From assembly GCA_031213475.1 (NCBI GenBank), contig JARUPZ010000010.1, positions 3,127,970-3,191,969 of the forward strand: a stretch of DNA of 64,000 nt, read 5' to 3'. The translations under genes and the position numbers were made by a program. This document shows, in pieces, positions 44,277 to 55,134 of this stretch; position 1 is the first letter of the stretch; the number at the start of each line of letters is the position of its first letter. Source of the DNA: Nereocystis luetkeana. Lineage: Eukaryota > Sar > Phaeophyceae > Laminariales > Laminariaceae. Under the pieces are notes generated by a model that had not been told where the DNA came from, ran no database searches, and saw only the letters and a list, made by a program, of their open reading frames with translations.

Positions 44277-44410
44277 CTCGTTGTATTTTTTCATGGTACG
44301 TACGAGTTGGAGAGGTGGAGAGTAAAAGCGGCGATGGAAAAAAGGAGAAAAGGAATGTACAGGGTAGGCGTGACGACTGGTGTATATACACACACCTGCT
44401 TTCTGCGCTA

Positions 44411-44511
44411 ATAAACCCTTTTAATACCGCAGTCCCGTTTTGGGGACAGAGTACGTGGGGAATTGAGCGGTTTGTCCCCAAGGCGGGACTGCGGTCCTAA
44501 AAGGTTTGACG
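44411..44511. mobile_element. MITE B
   Basis: TAAACCCTTTTAATACCGCA to CTGCGGTCCTAAAAGGTTTGA. Confidence 0.88.
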
Positions 44512-44554
44512 GGATGCCCGGCCAACTCTAATGACTCCCCACTGCTGTTCTTTG

Positions 44555-44795
44555 TTTGGATTGTTGGCCTGTGTATATGCTGTGCTTTTCGTATCCAGTA
44601 CGATGACGTGATACCGCGGTGTCTTCTCTTCGTTGCTGCATCGCTCTGTGCTTTTCGATAGTGGTTGCCTCTTGTGTCGTGGGTCTTTGTGGCCGCCGAG
44701 CCTGTTTTTGTCCCTCGGGCGACGGAAGAGGCACGGGCGCTTGGGTGTGCTGGATGCCGTGACGGGTATGCGAGAGAATGACGGTTTCTGTAAAG
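44555..44795 (+). repeat. family H repeat, diverged
   Basis: TTCGTATCCAGTACGATGAC then GGTGTGCTGGATGCCGTGAC; the middle has drifted. Confidence 0.45.
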
Positions 44796-44813
44796 GCGAA
44801 GCGCTCGCAATGT

Positions 44814-44934
44814 CACGGGGGACCATGGTGAATAGGACCAAATATTGTTTGGTAAAAAATGCGTGGTGAAATGTACCAGGTACAGGTTTTTGTCTGTACC
44901 GTGGGTCCTGTTTAATAGGGTCCCCCGTGATGGT
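44814..44934. mobile_element. MITE A
   Basis: TCACGGGGGACCATGGTGAA left; AGGGTCCCCCGTGA right. A 7-bp CCAGGTA sits at 44876-44882. Confidence 0.88.
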
Positions 44935-45119
44935 ACACCAATCACCTATTTGATAGTCAAAGGACAAAGCGTTGCGACACACCACCCGCCCTCGGACAAC
45001 CTTCGGCATATGTGCAGGCTGCCATATACCTCTCCGGGTCTTGAGTGGTAGTGCCGTTTGGTCCTGATACCATGGTATAAGTTCCTTGTATTTTCGCCCT
45101 CAACGGTATATACGACAAG

Positions 45120-45482
45120 CCTTTTTTTTTCCTTTGTTTTTTTAATCATCACTTTTACTTCCCAGCCTAACTCGTAGGAGGTTTTACCCTCGGCGATCTT
45201 CTGGACAAGCCGTGGCCAAGAGGTGTCGTCCCTTCTCCCCCCCCGGTACGTGCCTTCATTTTTTTTTGTCGCGCATAGGGTTCATTCAGCATTCCCACTG
45301 CTCGTCGATTTTTCATCGAATGTAGCTAACTCACGCTCTCGCGCTTTCCGCTATTAATAATCAATTTTTTTACGTATCCAAGAAAAAGCCCCTGCGAGCA
45401 TGCACTTGGTGAGACTTGAACCCGCGAAATTGATCTTGATGATAGGCACGCGGACCACCTACCAAGCCGCCTTTGGGTCCAA
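45120..45482 (-). mobile_element. SINE S2, second head type
   Basis: The body shares AGGGTTCATTCAGCATTCCC with the 33055 copy and GTACGTGCCTTCATTTTT with S1. In reverse, the head has GGCGGCTTGGTAGGTGG and B box GGGTTCAAGTCTC. This is a different tRNA-like head from 33055. Confidence 0.65.
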
Positions 45483-45719
45483 GTGTAGCGCTTGGCACTG
45501 AGCACGATTTCTTATTTCCAGTTTTCTTGGCTCCTCTTGATTTGTGGCCCTGACGTTTTTGTCGGGTGTGCTTCTTGCCCCGTGGGCCCATGCTGTGTAC
45601 TGGTACCGCTTGGAGCGGTCGTATGAGAACCGCTCGGTCTTCGTGTTCCACGTCTGAACGGTTCTTTTATAGCTCCCCCCCCCAAAGTGGTCCGCCGTAC
45701 TGCATGTGCAAACAGCAGC

Positions 45720-46260
45720 AACAGATCGGACAGATAATCGACCTATTATCTACAGATTATGGATAGATCATCTACGGATCATCTACGGATCATCGACAGA
45801 TCATCTACGGATCATCGACAGATCATCTACAGATCGTCGACTGATCATCTACAGATCGTCGACAGATCATTCGCACTCGAGGATCTCTAGATATTTCATG
45901 ACACATAGATAGATAGATAGATAGATCCCTGACCTGTATGTATGATCTATAGCACACTTACCGGGTGGGAGCCGTATATTGTGCTATGATCTACGTACGA
46001 TGTAGATAGGATGTGTTTTTTTCTGGGTTGGATCTGTGGTATACGGATCCTGCGCAGCGGTAGGTGCCTCAGAACGGAAGGCTAGCAACTATTACGGGGG
46101 GCCATACTTAATGAGACCTATGGTATACATAAAAACCTATATATTCAACCATTTTTACTATTTGAATACCAATATTTGGTCCTATTGACTATGGCCCCCC
46201 GTTATAAATGAGCTATAGAGGATCTGTAGATAATCTACAGGTAGATCGTGGTCTGTCCGG
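45720..46260. mobile_element. family F element interrupted by MITE A
   Basis: CGGACAGATAATCGACC left with many ATCATCTACGGATCATC units; after the A insert it resumes with AGATAATCTACAGGTAGATC and TGGTCTGTCCGG. Confidence 0.7.
46089..46206. mobile_element. MITE A nested in family F
   Basis: ATTACGGGGGGCCATACTTA left; GACTATGGCCCCCCGTTATA right, with a short ACTATTTGAATACC expansion in the core. Confidence 0.88.
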
Positions 46261-46375
46261 CAGTTATAGCTACAACAGTAGTACCAGGCATATCATAAAC
46301 TACCGTGCGTGCGTACATAGGGTACAGCAGCGAGGAGGATTCGATGGGAACGAACGAGCGGCAGGAATGCTTAAC

Positions 46376-46462
46376 CCTGTGCGCCGAGTAACGTCAAGGC
46401 AAGGGCAAGCACCGAGCCGGAGAAGGGGAAGACACTGGCGACGACGGCTTTTACTCGAGAGG
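46376..46462 (-). CDS. possible exon encoding a membrane span
   Basis: After acceptor CCTCAGCAG the frame reads SRVKAVVASVFPFSGSVLAL then ALTLLGAQG, a probable transmembrane helix, and meets a possible donor GTTAAG (or a TAA stop two bases later). Third positions are G/C-rich. It could belong to the same minus-strand gene as 44276-44192, but the phases do not fit directly. Confidence 0.3.
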
Positions 46463-46920
46463 CTGCTGAGGGTGGATGAAATACACACAGACGAGCTGAG
46501 CTTTGGAAAGTAACGCTGACGATGGAAAGGCAGTTTTGTGCTGAAAGAAAAAAATGCACGGGCGGAAGTAGAAGGAATAATCTTGCACCCTGTTCCGCAG
46601 GCATTCTTTGTGCCCGAACGACGCCTTTTGTGAGCCAGGTCTTTGAGAAAAAATACACTACTCTGGTCCGAAGATATAAGCAGCATTTGGTATTTATGTT
46701 CATACACGAACGGTCCTTGTATTTTCCGTCCTCGGTAACTCATATTTCGCCACCAGCGGAGAGACTGCACGTACAGTACGTGCAACGTTCTTTATCATAG
46801 AACAACAGCTGTGAGGTCGAGGATTTTTGGTCGAAAAATCATACCAGGTATATGCAAAGCTGTGCGTCATAGACATCGATCGATCGCGCGTGCTAGGGGT
46901 CTTCTCTATGGTGTCGTGCA

Positions 46921-46994
46921 GGAAACACGACTGTCCGTATGCGAGGAGGACAGAGTCTGAAGCTGCAGAAGTCAAGAAAGGGGGCGTGTCTGTA
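46921..46994 (+). CDS. weak Cys/His-containing exon-like island
   Basis: After GTGTCGTGCAG the frame reads KHDCPYARRTESEAAEVKKG, ending near a GTACTT donor. It is short, codon bias is modest, and the minus strand is open too. Confidence 0.18.
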
Positions 46995-47472
46995 CTTGGG
47001 AAAGGAAGGAAAGGTTTTTCGTTTTTGCACTGTTTTTTTTTTTTTGTATGTACCAACCTTCCACCCTGTTCCCACAAGGTACTCTATCCCCGCAGTGGGC
47101 CCTTCCCATTGGGCACCGCTCTCCCCCCACTCTGTGGAGCAGAAATAGTTTCAGCCCTCCGCAGGAGAAAACGGAGGGGGTCCCCACCTGCCACCCCGAT
47201 CATCCCATTTGGTGCACCATGTACTGGTACCTGGTAGGCCATACATACATACCTGCAGCAACTCCTGCTATATACATGCAACCGTTTGATATCGATTTTT
47301 TACGTGCAAGATCTGGAGAGCCTCGCACGTACGTGCGTGTGCAGTTCATCCGCCTCTCCCATCTGTTTGCAGGCTCGTTGTTATCAAGCGATCAAGCGTC
47401 CTGATGATGGTGTGATGGTGTGTATATATGCAGGGTTGTGGGTGGGGTTATTGCCGAATAGCGGTCGGTGTT

Positions 47473-47560
47473 CGTATGCCTACCGCTCTTGCCCGTAAAT
47501 ATAAGGACGTGTTGTGTACTAGTATTCGATCAAAACGGTCTTTATATCGAGAAACAGAGT
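47473..47560. repeat. family G hairpin repeat
   Basis: CCCGTAAATATAAGGACGTG left; AACGGTCTTTATATCGAG right, then ACAGAGTGGGG. Confidence 0.45.
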
Positions 47561-47635
47561 GGGGAAACCGGTTAAAAAAAAAAAACATACCTGGTACACT
47601 CCAATGGTTGTGTGCGTGATATGTATATGTGTGTA

Positions 47636-47639
<4 letters not shown>

Positions 47640-47674
<35 letters not shown>

Positions 47675-47791
47675 CTTTTTTTTTTCATCCCATTCATTAT
47701 CTTCGCACATCTTCTTCTCTCTCTCCTTCCAACTCGTAACTCAGATCCGGGGGCACATAGCAGGCTCTTCTACCCCCTTCCCACTACGGTA
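47640..47791 (-). mobile_element. SINE S1, 5'-truncated
   Basis: A T-run of about 45 bases, then CATCCCATTCATTATCTTCG to TTCCCACTACGGTA. The head is missing, as expected of incomplete reverse transcription. Confidence 0.88.
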
Positions 47792-47947
47792 TACATAAAC
47801 GTGACCGGAAAAGCAATACCTGGTAAAATTTATCTCATGTATAAAACATAAACGTTACCGGAAAAGCAATAAAAAATAAAAAATAAAAAATGAAATAGAA
47901 AGCGTTTATCATCTCCGGTCAACAGTCACCGAATCACCAATCCGCCC

Positions 47948-48005
47948 GAAGCCCTTTTAGGACTGCAGTCCCGTTCGGGGGATGAATCGATCGGGTTCTG
48001 GTTGA
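47948..48005. mobile_element. MITE B left half only
   Basis: GCCCTTTTAGGACTGCAGTC then CGTTCGGGG, and no right arm. Confidence 0.5.
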
Positions 48006-48214
48006 CTCCGAGTAGAGCCTGTCCCCGGTCCCCAACTGCTGTCGCGACGTGCCAGACAGAACACACGTTGTACATGACGCCTGGTCGTACACACAGCAGC
48101 AGTAGATGCAACTACATCACCGCGATTTAGACGTTGCGCGGAAATGTGAAAGTTTTTTTGAGCTGCTGTTTTTGTTTTTTTTTCAGGGCTGTAGCTTCAA
48201 ACCTGTCCGCCGTG

Positions 48215-48218
<4 letters not shown>

Positions 48219-48247
<29 letters not shown>
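48219..48247. repeat. AT dinucleotide repeat
   Basis: Alternating TA/AT for about 29 bases. Confidence 0.95.
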
Positions 48248-48252
<5 letters not shown>

Positions 48253-48539
48253 CCAGGTATGTATTTATATATTTTTATATATACGAGTATGTACGACGTA
48301 AGTTAATCTCGACCGGTCCTTCACGGTACGGCCGCTCGATACGAGCCCATGAACGTTCGACTCGTACGAAGTATGTGCGGCGCGACTGCAGACTACCTGG
48401 TACTCATCTACGCTCAACGGTAGCTTTTGTTTTGCGCTAGCCCCTCGTGAAAGGAGCGAGGAGTTAGCACACGGGGGTGGGTGAGCCCGTCTTTTCAGCG
48501 CGCTTTCTCTCGATGACGAGGTGTGCATGGTTTCTTACT

Positions 48540-49095
48540 CTCGAGGTCGAAAAGCTTTACGTTTGTTTTTCGGGAGGCTCTCGACCAGGTATTTTCCCGA
48601 AAACACCGTACCAGGTATATAGCTTGAAAGTCGGAAATAATTTCGGGAGGCTCTCGAGCAGATATTTTCCGAAAAACACGCTACCAGCCAGGTACCAGGT
48701 AGATATAGCTTAAAAGTCGGAAATAATTTCGGAAGGGTGTCGACCAGTTTTTTTTTTCGAAAAATACGCTATCAGCCAGGTACGAGGTAGCTTAAAAGTC
48801 GGAAATAATTTCGGAAGGCTCTCGACCAGATCTATTCCCCGAAAACGCCCACCCTGGTACCTATAGTCGCTATCAGCCAGGTACGAGGTAGCTTAAAAGT
48901 CGGAAATAATTTCGGAAGGCTCTCGACCAGATCTATTCCCCGAAAACGCCCACCCTGGTACCTATAGTCGGAAATAATTTCGGAAGGCTCTCGACCTGAT
49001 CGTTTCCCGAAAACGCCTGCCCTGGTGGTTAAAAAGTCGGAAATGTTTATGGAAGGCTCCCGACGACAGATTTTATCCCGAAAACACCTCTTGTC
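48540..49095. repeat. tandem array of 75-120 bp units
   Basis: About seven units contain CGGAAATAATTTCGGAAGG and a TTCCCCGAAAACGCC-type block. AAATAATTTC is locally palindromic. Several units end in a GGTACC/CCAGGTA segment. Confidence 0.85.
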
Positions 49096-49127
49096 CGGTT
49101 TCGGCGACCTTCTTTCCCGTTCTGGAA

Positions 49128-49308
49128 AAACAAAACAAAACAAAACAAAACAAACAAACAAACAAACAAACAAACAAACAAACAAACAAACAAAAGAACA
49201 AACAAACAAACAAAACAAACAAACAAACAAACAAACAAACAAACAAACAAAACAAGACAAAACAAAACAAAACAAAACAAAACAAAACAAAACAAAACAA
49301 AACAAAAC
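49128..49308. repeat. CAAA/CAAAA array
   Basis: The outer parts are CAAAA pentamers and the centre CAAA tetramers, giving a symmetric layout. Confidence 0.97.
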
Positions 49309-49309
49309 G

Positions 49310-49540
49310 GGCGCTGGAAAACGACCGCATGCTCCTGTGCGAAGAACTCCACGCTCCCCACGGCAAAAACGTGTGGGTGGGAAACCACGGCACTCTAGCA
49401 GGAAAGCCTCTGTGTACTGTCTGCGGCACTACTCCCCACCCCCTGAGGCAGCGAGCGGTACGCTGCTTGCTCCTTATGTTCTTGCCTCCCCAAAGATGCC
49501 CGGAGACGTGTCCACGCCACGCGCAAAAACTGTGTGCTAT
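49310..49540. other. coding-like stretch, strand ambiguous
   Basis: Plus frame: ALENDRMLLCEELHAPHGKN and onward with several Cys (PLCTVCG). Minus frame: VSHPHVFAVGSVEFFAQEHA with G/C-ending codons. The plus version is preceded by an A/C-rich repeat with no pyrimidine tract, and the minus version lacks a good donor. Unresolved. Confidence 0.2.
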
Positions 49541-49611
49541 TAATAGTCTACAGTGTGATACCAGGGCCGACTGTTCCACACGAAAACCTACTGGAGTTTG
49601 TGTTTTTTTTT

Positions 49612-49733
49612 TGTGTTTTTGTTTTGTTTTGTTTTGTTTTTTGTTTTTGTTTTTTTTTCTCATCCCATTTATTATCTTCGCACATCTTCTTCTTCTCTCT
49701 CCTTTCCAACTTGTAACTCAGATCCGTGGTGTT
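49612..49733 (-). mobile_element. SINE S1 3' fragment
   Basis: T-rich tail, CATCCCATTTATTATCTTCG, stopping at AACTCAGATCCGTGG where a GTTT run begins. Confidence 0.8.
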
Positions 49734-49769
49734 TGTTTGTTTGTTCGTTTGTTTGTTTGTTTGTTTGTT

Positions 49770-49875
49770 TTTGTTTTTTTCTTTTCTCATCCCATTTATT
49801 ATCTTCGCACATCTTCTTCTCTCTCCTTCCCGCTACGGTACGTGCCTTGGAAGGCATTTTTTATCGGTGTTGGTG
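49770..49875 (-). mobile_element. SINE S1 3' fragment with internal deletion
   Basis: CATCCCATTTATTATCTTCG continues to CTCTCCTTCC and jumps to CGCTACGGTACGTGCC. The ~45 bp between two CCTTCC copies are missing. Confidence 0.8.
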
Positions 49876-50119
49876 TCAGGTCAAGGCGTGCGTCGATCGA
49901 GGCAAAAAATCGCTCGCTGTCTCTGTCGAGGGGTGAAAGTGTCGTCCCTCTCCTCTGACGCCTTCGCCTGCCTCTTCGGGATGGGGGAGCGGTTGCGTTT
50001 CCGTCGTGAGCTCTTGTGTCTCGCTTGCTCGCTCGCTCGCTCGCTCACCTCGAATGGCGAATGACGTGCGGAGGGAGGGGGGGGGGGGGGGGGGGGGGCG
50101 GGGGGCGGGTGTGTGTTTG

Positions 50120-50195
50120 TGTGAGATCTTAAACACGCTGAACCGTTTTTGCTATACCCGTCGACATCCAGCATCCAGCAGCACACGTGGAACGG
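50120..50195 (-). repeat. family H fragment
   Basis: CTATACCCGTCGACATCCAG with a duplicated CATCCAG. Confidence 0.5.
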
Positions 50196-50317
50196 GTAGC
50201 ATGATAAGATACACCAAAAGTGCCGCTAACTCCGCCGGGGAACGTAAGGAGGCGTGTTGCGTTATACAGGGGTAGAGAGCTCCTCTTTGACCACTTTTTT
50301 TTTTTTCTTCCTTCTTC

Positions 50318-50433
50318 TTAAAAAACCCTTTCAGGGCAATAAGTGTAGCCAGTGCCGTTTCGGGGACAGGGCAGACAACTTTTGAGTGGTTTGCCCCCCA
50401 AAGCGGGACTGCTGCAGCAGTAAGAGGGTTAAA
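50318..50433. mobile_element. MITE B, diverged
   Basis: AACCCTTTCAGGGCAATAAG left; GTAAGAGGGTTAA right, with a CAGCAG expansion. Confidence 0.65.
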
Positions 50434-50450
50434 ACTGAGGACACTACTGT

Positions 50451-50605
50451 AAGGGTCGCGATCTTAACGAGGGCTCTGTTTTAGTTTTTTTTTCGGTATT
50501 TTCCCGAAATTTCGGTATTTCTTGTTTTTTTCCTATAGGAAAATACCGAAATTTCGGGAAAAATACTGAAAAAACTGAAAAACGCTCCTCGTTAAGATCG
50601 ACCCT
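50451..50605. mobile_element. family C hairpin
   Basis: AGGGTCGCGATCTTAACGAG and CTCGTTAAGATCGACCCT are inverted; the stem contains CCCGAAATTTCGG on both sides of a TTCCTATAGGAA centre. Confidence 0.88.
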
Positions 50606-51192
50606 AAGTATATATGGATATATATTATATACACAAGCGCTTCGCGTCGCGGGCGGTTCCGCCGGCTACGATCGCTCACGAGGAATAAGGATGTAACGGA
50701 AACAGACGGTCCAAACAATTAGGTGCTAGCAGGCGTTTTTGTAAATGCCGAGAGCTCCATGCTCCGCCCAGGAAAACACCCGAACGCCGCGTGCGTGTAC
50801 TGCTTGCTGTGCGTGCATGCTTCTTTTCTCCTTTTGATGTGTACGAAAGGGAGAGCACAGCACAACACAGCACCGCAAAAACAATGAAAATGAAAACGAA
50901 TATTTGAACCCCCCCCCCCCCCCCCCCCCCCAAAAAAAGAGAAAAGAAATAAAACGTCCGCTCTGATGCAAATATTTTCCGCTTGATTGGGACACCTTGC
51001 GCCGGCCAAGAAAAACAAACGAACGCCAGAGCTTTCTCTCAGCCTCTCGTGACTACCTTGCCACCGATCCGGTCCGGGTAAAGCTTTCCTCCCCCTCTGC
51101 TCCAGTGAGCACCGTCGCGCGCCTCGCGTGAAGCCCGATGCCCACCGTGGCCCTGGTTCGCCAGCTCGACAATGTTGGTGCTCAAACTGCGC

Positions 51193-51333
<141 letters not shown>

Positions 51334-51366
51334 CGAAATAACCCATAACAAAAACCGAAACAACCC

Positions 51367-51465
51367 ATTAACCCCTTTTAGAGCCGCAATCCCGTTTTGG
51401 GGACAAACTGCTTGAAATTTGAGTGGTTTGTCTCCAAAACTGGACTGCGGTTCTCAAAGGGTTAA
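51367..51465. mobile_element. MITE B
   Basis: TTAACCCCTTTTAGAGCCGC to GCGGTTCTCAAAGGGTTAA. Confidence 0.92.
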
Positions 51466-51960
51466 AAACTGGTACATGTTATCTTCAACCCGACATCAGG
51501 AGGCCAGACAGAGCCCATTTATGCTTACCTCGCGTATCGATGCACACTATTCATAGACGCCTATATAGCCACGAAAACGCCGACCGCGCTCTTTCCAACC
51601 CACCCCCTCTACCCGCCAGCGCCCGCTGACAAGCCGCGATGGCGCCGCGCTCGCCCGCGGTGCCGTGCTCTGGGTACACACGCACGCGCCCTCCAAAAAA
51701 AAAAAAAAAAAACGGTCTCGCCGGCAAGTAGTATCAGAAGGCGGTGCTCATGTGGGAGCTCTTGAGATATAGAGGCCAAGGATATGCCCCCCCCGAGCGC
51801 TCTCAGGAAAAAACACTATATATATATAAGTACGTCTATCCCGGTTAGTGTATCCGTCGGTAGGTTATCGTCGGTAGGCGATTTATGCGTGCCCGGGTAT
51901 ACAGGTTTCCGTCGGTTACAGAAGCCCAGGGCACATGACGTCAGCGTGCCAAACACAACG

Positions 51961-52072
51961 TTTACGGGGGACAATAGAAAATAGGACCGAGTATTTGTTG
52001 GTAAAAATAGCGAAATGTGTAGGTTTTTGGGTGAACCGCAGGTCCTATTTACTATGCCCCCCCCCCGTAATA
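51961..52072. mobile_element. MITE A, arm-type A1
   Basis: TTACGGGGGACAATAGAAAA left; ACTATGCCCCCCCCCCGTAA right. Confidence 0.88.
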
Positions 52073-52237
52073 TTGCTTGGTGCAACGACGGCTGACTCGC
52101 TGTCTGCTGCTGCTGCTGCTGCTGCTGCTGCAGCTACTGCGTAATGTCACAATTTGCTTTTTACGTTCTTGAAGTAAAGTACAGGCACTCCGTCCAATGC
52201 ATAACCCCCCCCCCCCCCCCCGCCCCCCGCCCCTACC

Positions 52238-52350
52238 AACCTTTTTAGTGAGTGCAGTCCCGTTTTTAGGGACAAACCACTTGCGTGGTACCTGGTATAT
52301 AACCTGAGCGGTTCGCCTCCGACATGGGACACTGCAGTTCTAAAATGTTC
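52238..52350. mobile_element. MITE B with a central insert
   Basis: ACCTTTTTAGTGAGTGCAGT left; TGCAGTTCTAAAATG right; the loop holds GTGGTACCTGGTATATAACC. Confidence 0.7.
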
Positions 52351-52393
52351 GACAGGGTATATATCTATATCTATATACCCGGTATAGATATAT

Positions 52394-52606
52394 GAGGCGT
52401 TCTACGATAGAGGTTCACCCTTATTTTTCTGAGGCTCCTCACATGAGGAGCTCCATACTTTCAGCGATGGATAACCCCATGGCCCAAGCTTACAACCACG
52501 TCTTTTTCGAAACAAGATTGGCATTGCGACGATTTTGGGTTAAGAAGCGCCGTCATCCAGAAACAAATATATCGGAAATGTGGTACCTCTATAGTAGAAC
52601 GCGTCA
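52394..52606 (-). mobile_element. family E element, reverse
   Basis: GAGGCGTTCTACGATAGAGG to TCTATAGTAGAACGCGTC. It preserves TTTTCGAAACAAGATTGGCA as in the reverse of 17244. Confidence 0.8.
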
Positions 52607-52842
52607 TACACACTTGGAAATGTCGGGGTTCTTTGCGGTTTGTCGTCGCCGTCGGGTTATTATACCGCCGCTGCTTGTAAGCACCATTTCACCGGCAAAG
52701 AATGCCCATAGTGGACTATTGATACCTGGTACGAATCGTTTTTTTGTGGCCGCAGCCAGGATTGCAGGGAAGCGAGCTACGAATGTGACTAACATCTATC
52801 ACCATCATCATCGTTATAAATTCCGTACATAATATTACACCG

Positions 52843-52953
52843 TTATTACGCGGGACCATAGTAAATAGGACCTACGGTGCACACGAAGACCTATACATTT
52901 ACCTCTTTTTACTAACAGTATTTGGTCCTATTTACTATGGCCCCCTTGAATAG
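52843..52953. mobile_element. MITE A, arm-type A1
   Basis: TTACGCGGGACCATAGTAAA left; ACTATGGCCCCCTTGAATA right. Confidence 0.86.
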
Positions 52954-52955
52954 TA

Positions 52956-52956
<1 letters not shown>

Positions 52957-53000
<44 letters not shown>
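52957..53000. repeat. TTG microsatellite
   Basis: Pure TTG immediately right of a MITE A end. Confidence 0.95.
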
Positions 53001-53001
<1 letters not shown>

Positions 53002-53155
53002 CTCACATTAACGCACAATACAATGCAGTCCGTGGTCGCAGGACAGGCTCCAATAACACTGGAGTGGAAGAAATACCTCGGCAGTAAAACAGAGGCAAAA
53101 ACAAAAAACAAGCATACGCACTCCACCACTGCTGTCATATGGCTCCAGTATTTAT

Positions 53156-53264
53156 ATTACGGGGGGCCATAGTTAACAGGACCAAATATTGTTGGTAAAA
53201 ATGGTTAGACATACAGGTTTTTATGTGTACCATAGGTCCTGTTAACTATGGCCCCCCGTAATAG
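53156..53264. mobile_element. MITE A, arm-type A2
   Basis: TTACGGGGGGCCATAGTTAA left; TTAACTATGGCCCCCCGTAA right; nearly perfect arms. Confidence 0.93.
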
Positions 53265-53778
53265 TACATTGCCAGACCCCGTATTACCTCCTACGCCATG
53301 CGCTTTTGTAGTGCTTGGTTTTGTAAATATAGGTACACCAGCACCTGCGCGTACCAAAAGGCGCGGGCAATTACGAATTTACGGGTTTTCTTGCGGGTGA
53401 GCGGTAGAACCGCCGGCGTATGTATATATGTGCGCCGTTGCTACATTTTTTATAGTTTTTCGGATCTTCCTAGGGCTCCAGCACCTTTGTGTGACCACGG
53501 ACTCCTTCGTCAGAGAGTTAATGTGAGAACAACAACAAACAACAAATACTCGTACCGCCGAATTTTCGATGTTCCTGTCACCTTTTTTCTTTTCAAAAGA
53601 CCCCAAGTATAATTTTACTCGAACAATGCTCTCTGTTATTATTAATTGTACTCGTGGTGCAACAAAACGAGTTGGAAGGTTCGGGTGTATATATACTCCT
53701 GCTTGACAGACACCCTGACCGACGAATACACAAGAACTTGCGATATTTATAATACGTCATCATACGTATTTTGCGGTT

Positions 53779-53901
53779 ATTAACCCTCCTCCGAGAACTG
53801 CAGTCCGATTTTTTTTTCTCGACGGGGGGGGGGGGGACAAACCGCTCTAGTTCCAAGTGATTTGTCCCCAAAACGGGACTGCAGCACTAAATGGGGTCAG
53901 A
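53779..53901. mobile_element. MITE B with expanded T and G runs
   Basis: TTAACCCTCCTCCGAGAACT left; CAGCACTAAATGGGGTCA right. Confidence 0.72.
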
Positions 53902-54295
53902 GTGTGATATCATGAGTCCGTACGAGCGCTGCTGATGTACGGGCGGTAAACGGCGAACGAAGAATACTATGTATATACCGGTACAGCGCTGCAAGTACTC
54001 GTGCAGCAGTATGTAGGTAGGCACTCATGTATTTATCACGTGACGGGTGACGAGAAAACGAGCGTAACACATCTCTCCCCCAAGACGCTTTTGTTGTTGT
54101 TGTTGTTGTTGTTGTTGTTTTTTTTTTTTTGCGAGACGAGTACGTACGAAGACGGCGCCCTTTGGCAGGAAGGTCTGGCCGAGATTTTTTTCCGGAGACA
54201 CGCACATCGCTCGGCGTTTGCGCCCTCCCGTCTCTCGCTGTCGAGGACACCATCGTGGCTAATCGTACGAGGGGGTTATGTTATTCCGCCGCCAT

Positions 54296-54393
54296 TACCC
54301 CCTTTTTAGGACTGCAGTCTCGTTTTGGGGACAATTGGGGACAAATTACTTGGAATTTGAGTGCCTTGCCCCGAAAACGGGACTGGAGTCCCT
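54296..54393. mobile_element. MITE B, long-loop form, left of a joined pair
   Basis: CCCCTTTTTAGGACTGCAG to CGGGACTGGAGTCCC; its right end is lost at the junction with the next copy. Confidence 0.75.
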
Positions 54394-54482
54394 TTGTACC
54401 GCAGTCCCGATTTGGGGACAAACCAGTCTAATTCCAAGTGATTTGCCCCCCAAAACGGGATTGAGGTCCTAAAAGGGTTAAT
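54390..54482. mobile_element. MITE B, right of a joined pair
   Basis: TCCCTTTGTACCGCAGTCCC to GAGGTCCTAAAAGGGTTAA. Confidence 0.82.
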
Positions 54483-54714
54483 ACAGCGGGTAATGGCCCC
54501 TCTTATGTATATTGCCGGCATCATCGGCGCCGGCCAGCTGTACCGATCACTATAAACAGCGGCGACCGGCGCTATTCCGCACGCTTTTCTCTGGGGGTCG
54601 TAATAATCTTCCGCCTCAGATTTTTAGAGCCTGTCCTGCTGCGACCACGCACGGACTCCATGTTTTGAAAGCTCGAGTTGATGTGAGAGGAGCAACAACG
54701 CTTGGTTAGTTACT

Positions 54715-54865
54715 ATTACGGGGGACCATATTAAATAGGACCTACCGTACGCACCAAAACCTCTATATTTCGCTATTTTTACCAACAATAGTTGGTCCAG
54801 TTTACTATTCCCATTCCTAGTAACCAACAATATTTGGTCATATTTAAATGTGCCCCCCCGTAATA
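54715..54865. mobile_element. MITE A with duplicated right arm
   Basis: TTACGGGGGACCATATTAAA left; two ACCAACAATA(T/G)TTGGTC right-arm parts follow before CCCCCCCGTAATA. Confidence 0.75.
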
Positions 54866-55134
54866 TTTATTACGAGGCGCCATAATAAATATGACCAAAT
54901 ATTATTAGTAACCGTAATATAGTACGGGGGACCATACCTGGTATTAAATATGACCAAATATTGTTGGTAAAAATAGCGAAATATGTAAATATGACCAAAT
55001 ATGATCGGATTAGTAACCGTAATATAGTACGGGGGACCATATTAAATGTGACCAAATATTGTTAGTAAAAATAGCGAAATATGTAGGTTTTTGTTTGTAC
55101 CGTAGGTTCTATTTAATATGGCCCTTCGTAATAT
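54866..55134. mobile_element. cluster of broken MITE A copies
   Basis: AGTACGGGGGACCATA occurs twice (54921, 55028), each after TAACCGTAATAT, with partial A1 cores between. Best read as local duplications within one A copy. Confidence 0.7.

Noticed and set aside
48832-49070. Repeat protein with REPSEIISDY-type motifs on the minus strand
   Set aside because: The motif is the translation of the tandem DNA repeat and has no splice or start support.
49025-49663. Long frames of Cys/Phe/Leu or Lys/Thr/Asn
   Set aside because: Mostly the CAAA/CAAAA tract; only the 49310-49540 part is possibly coding.
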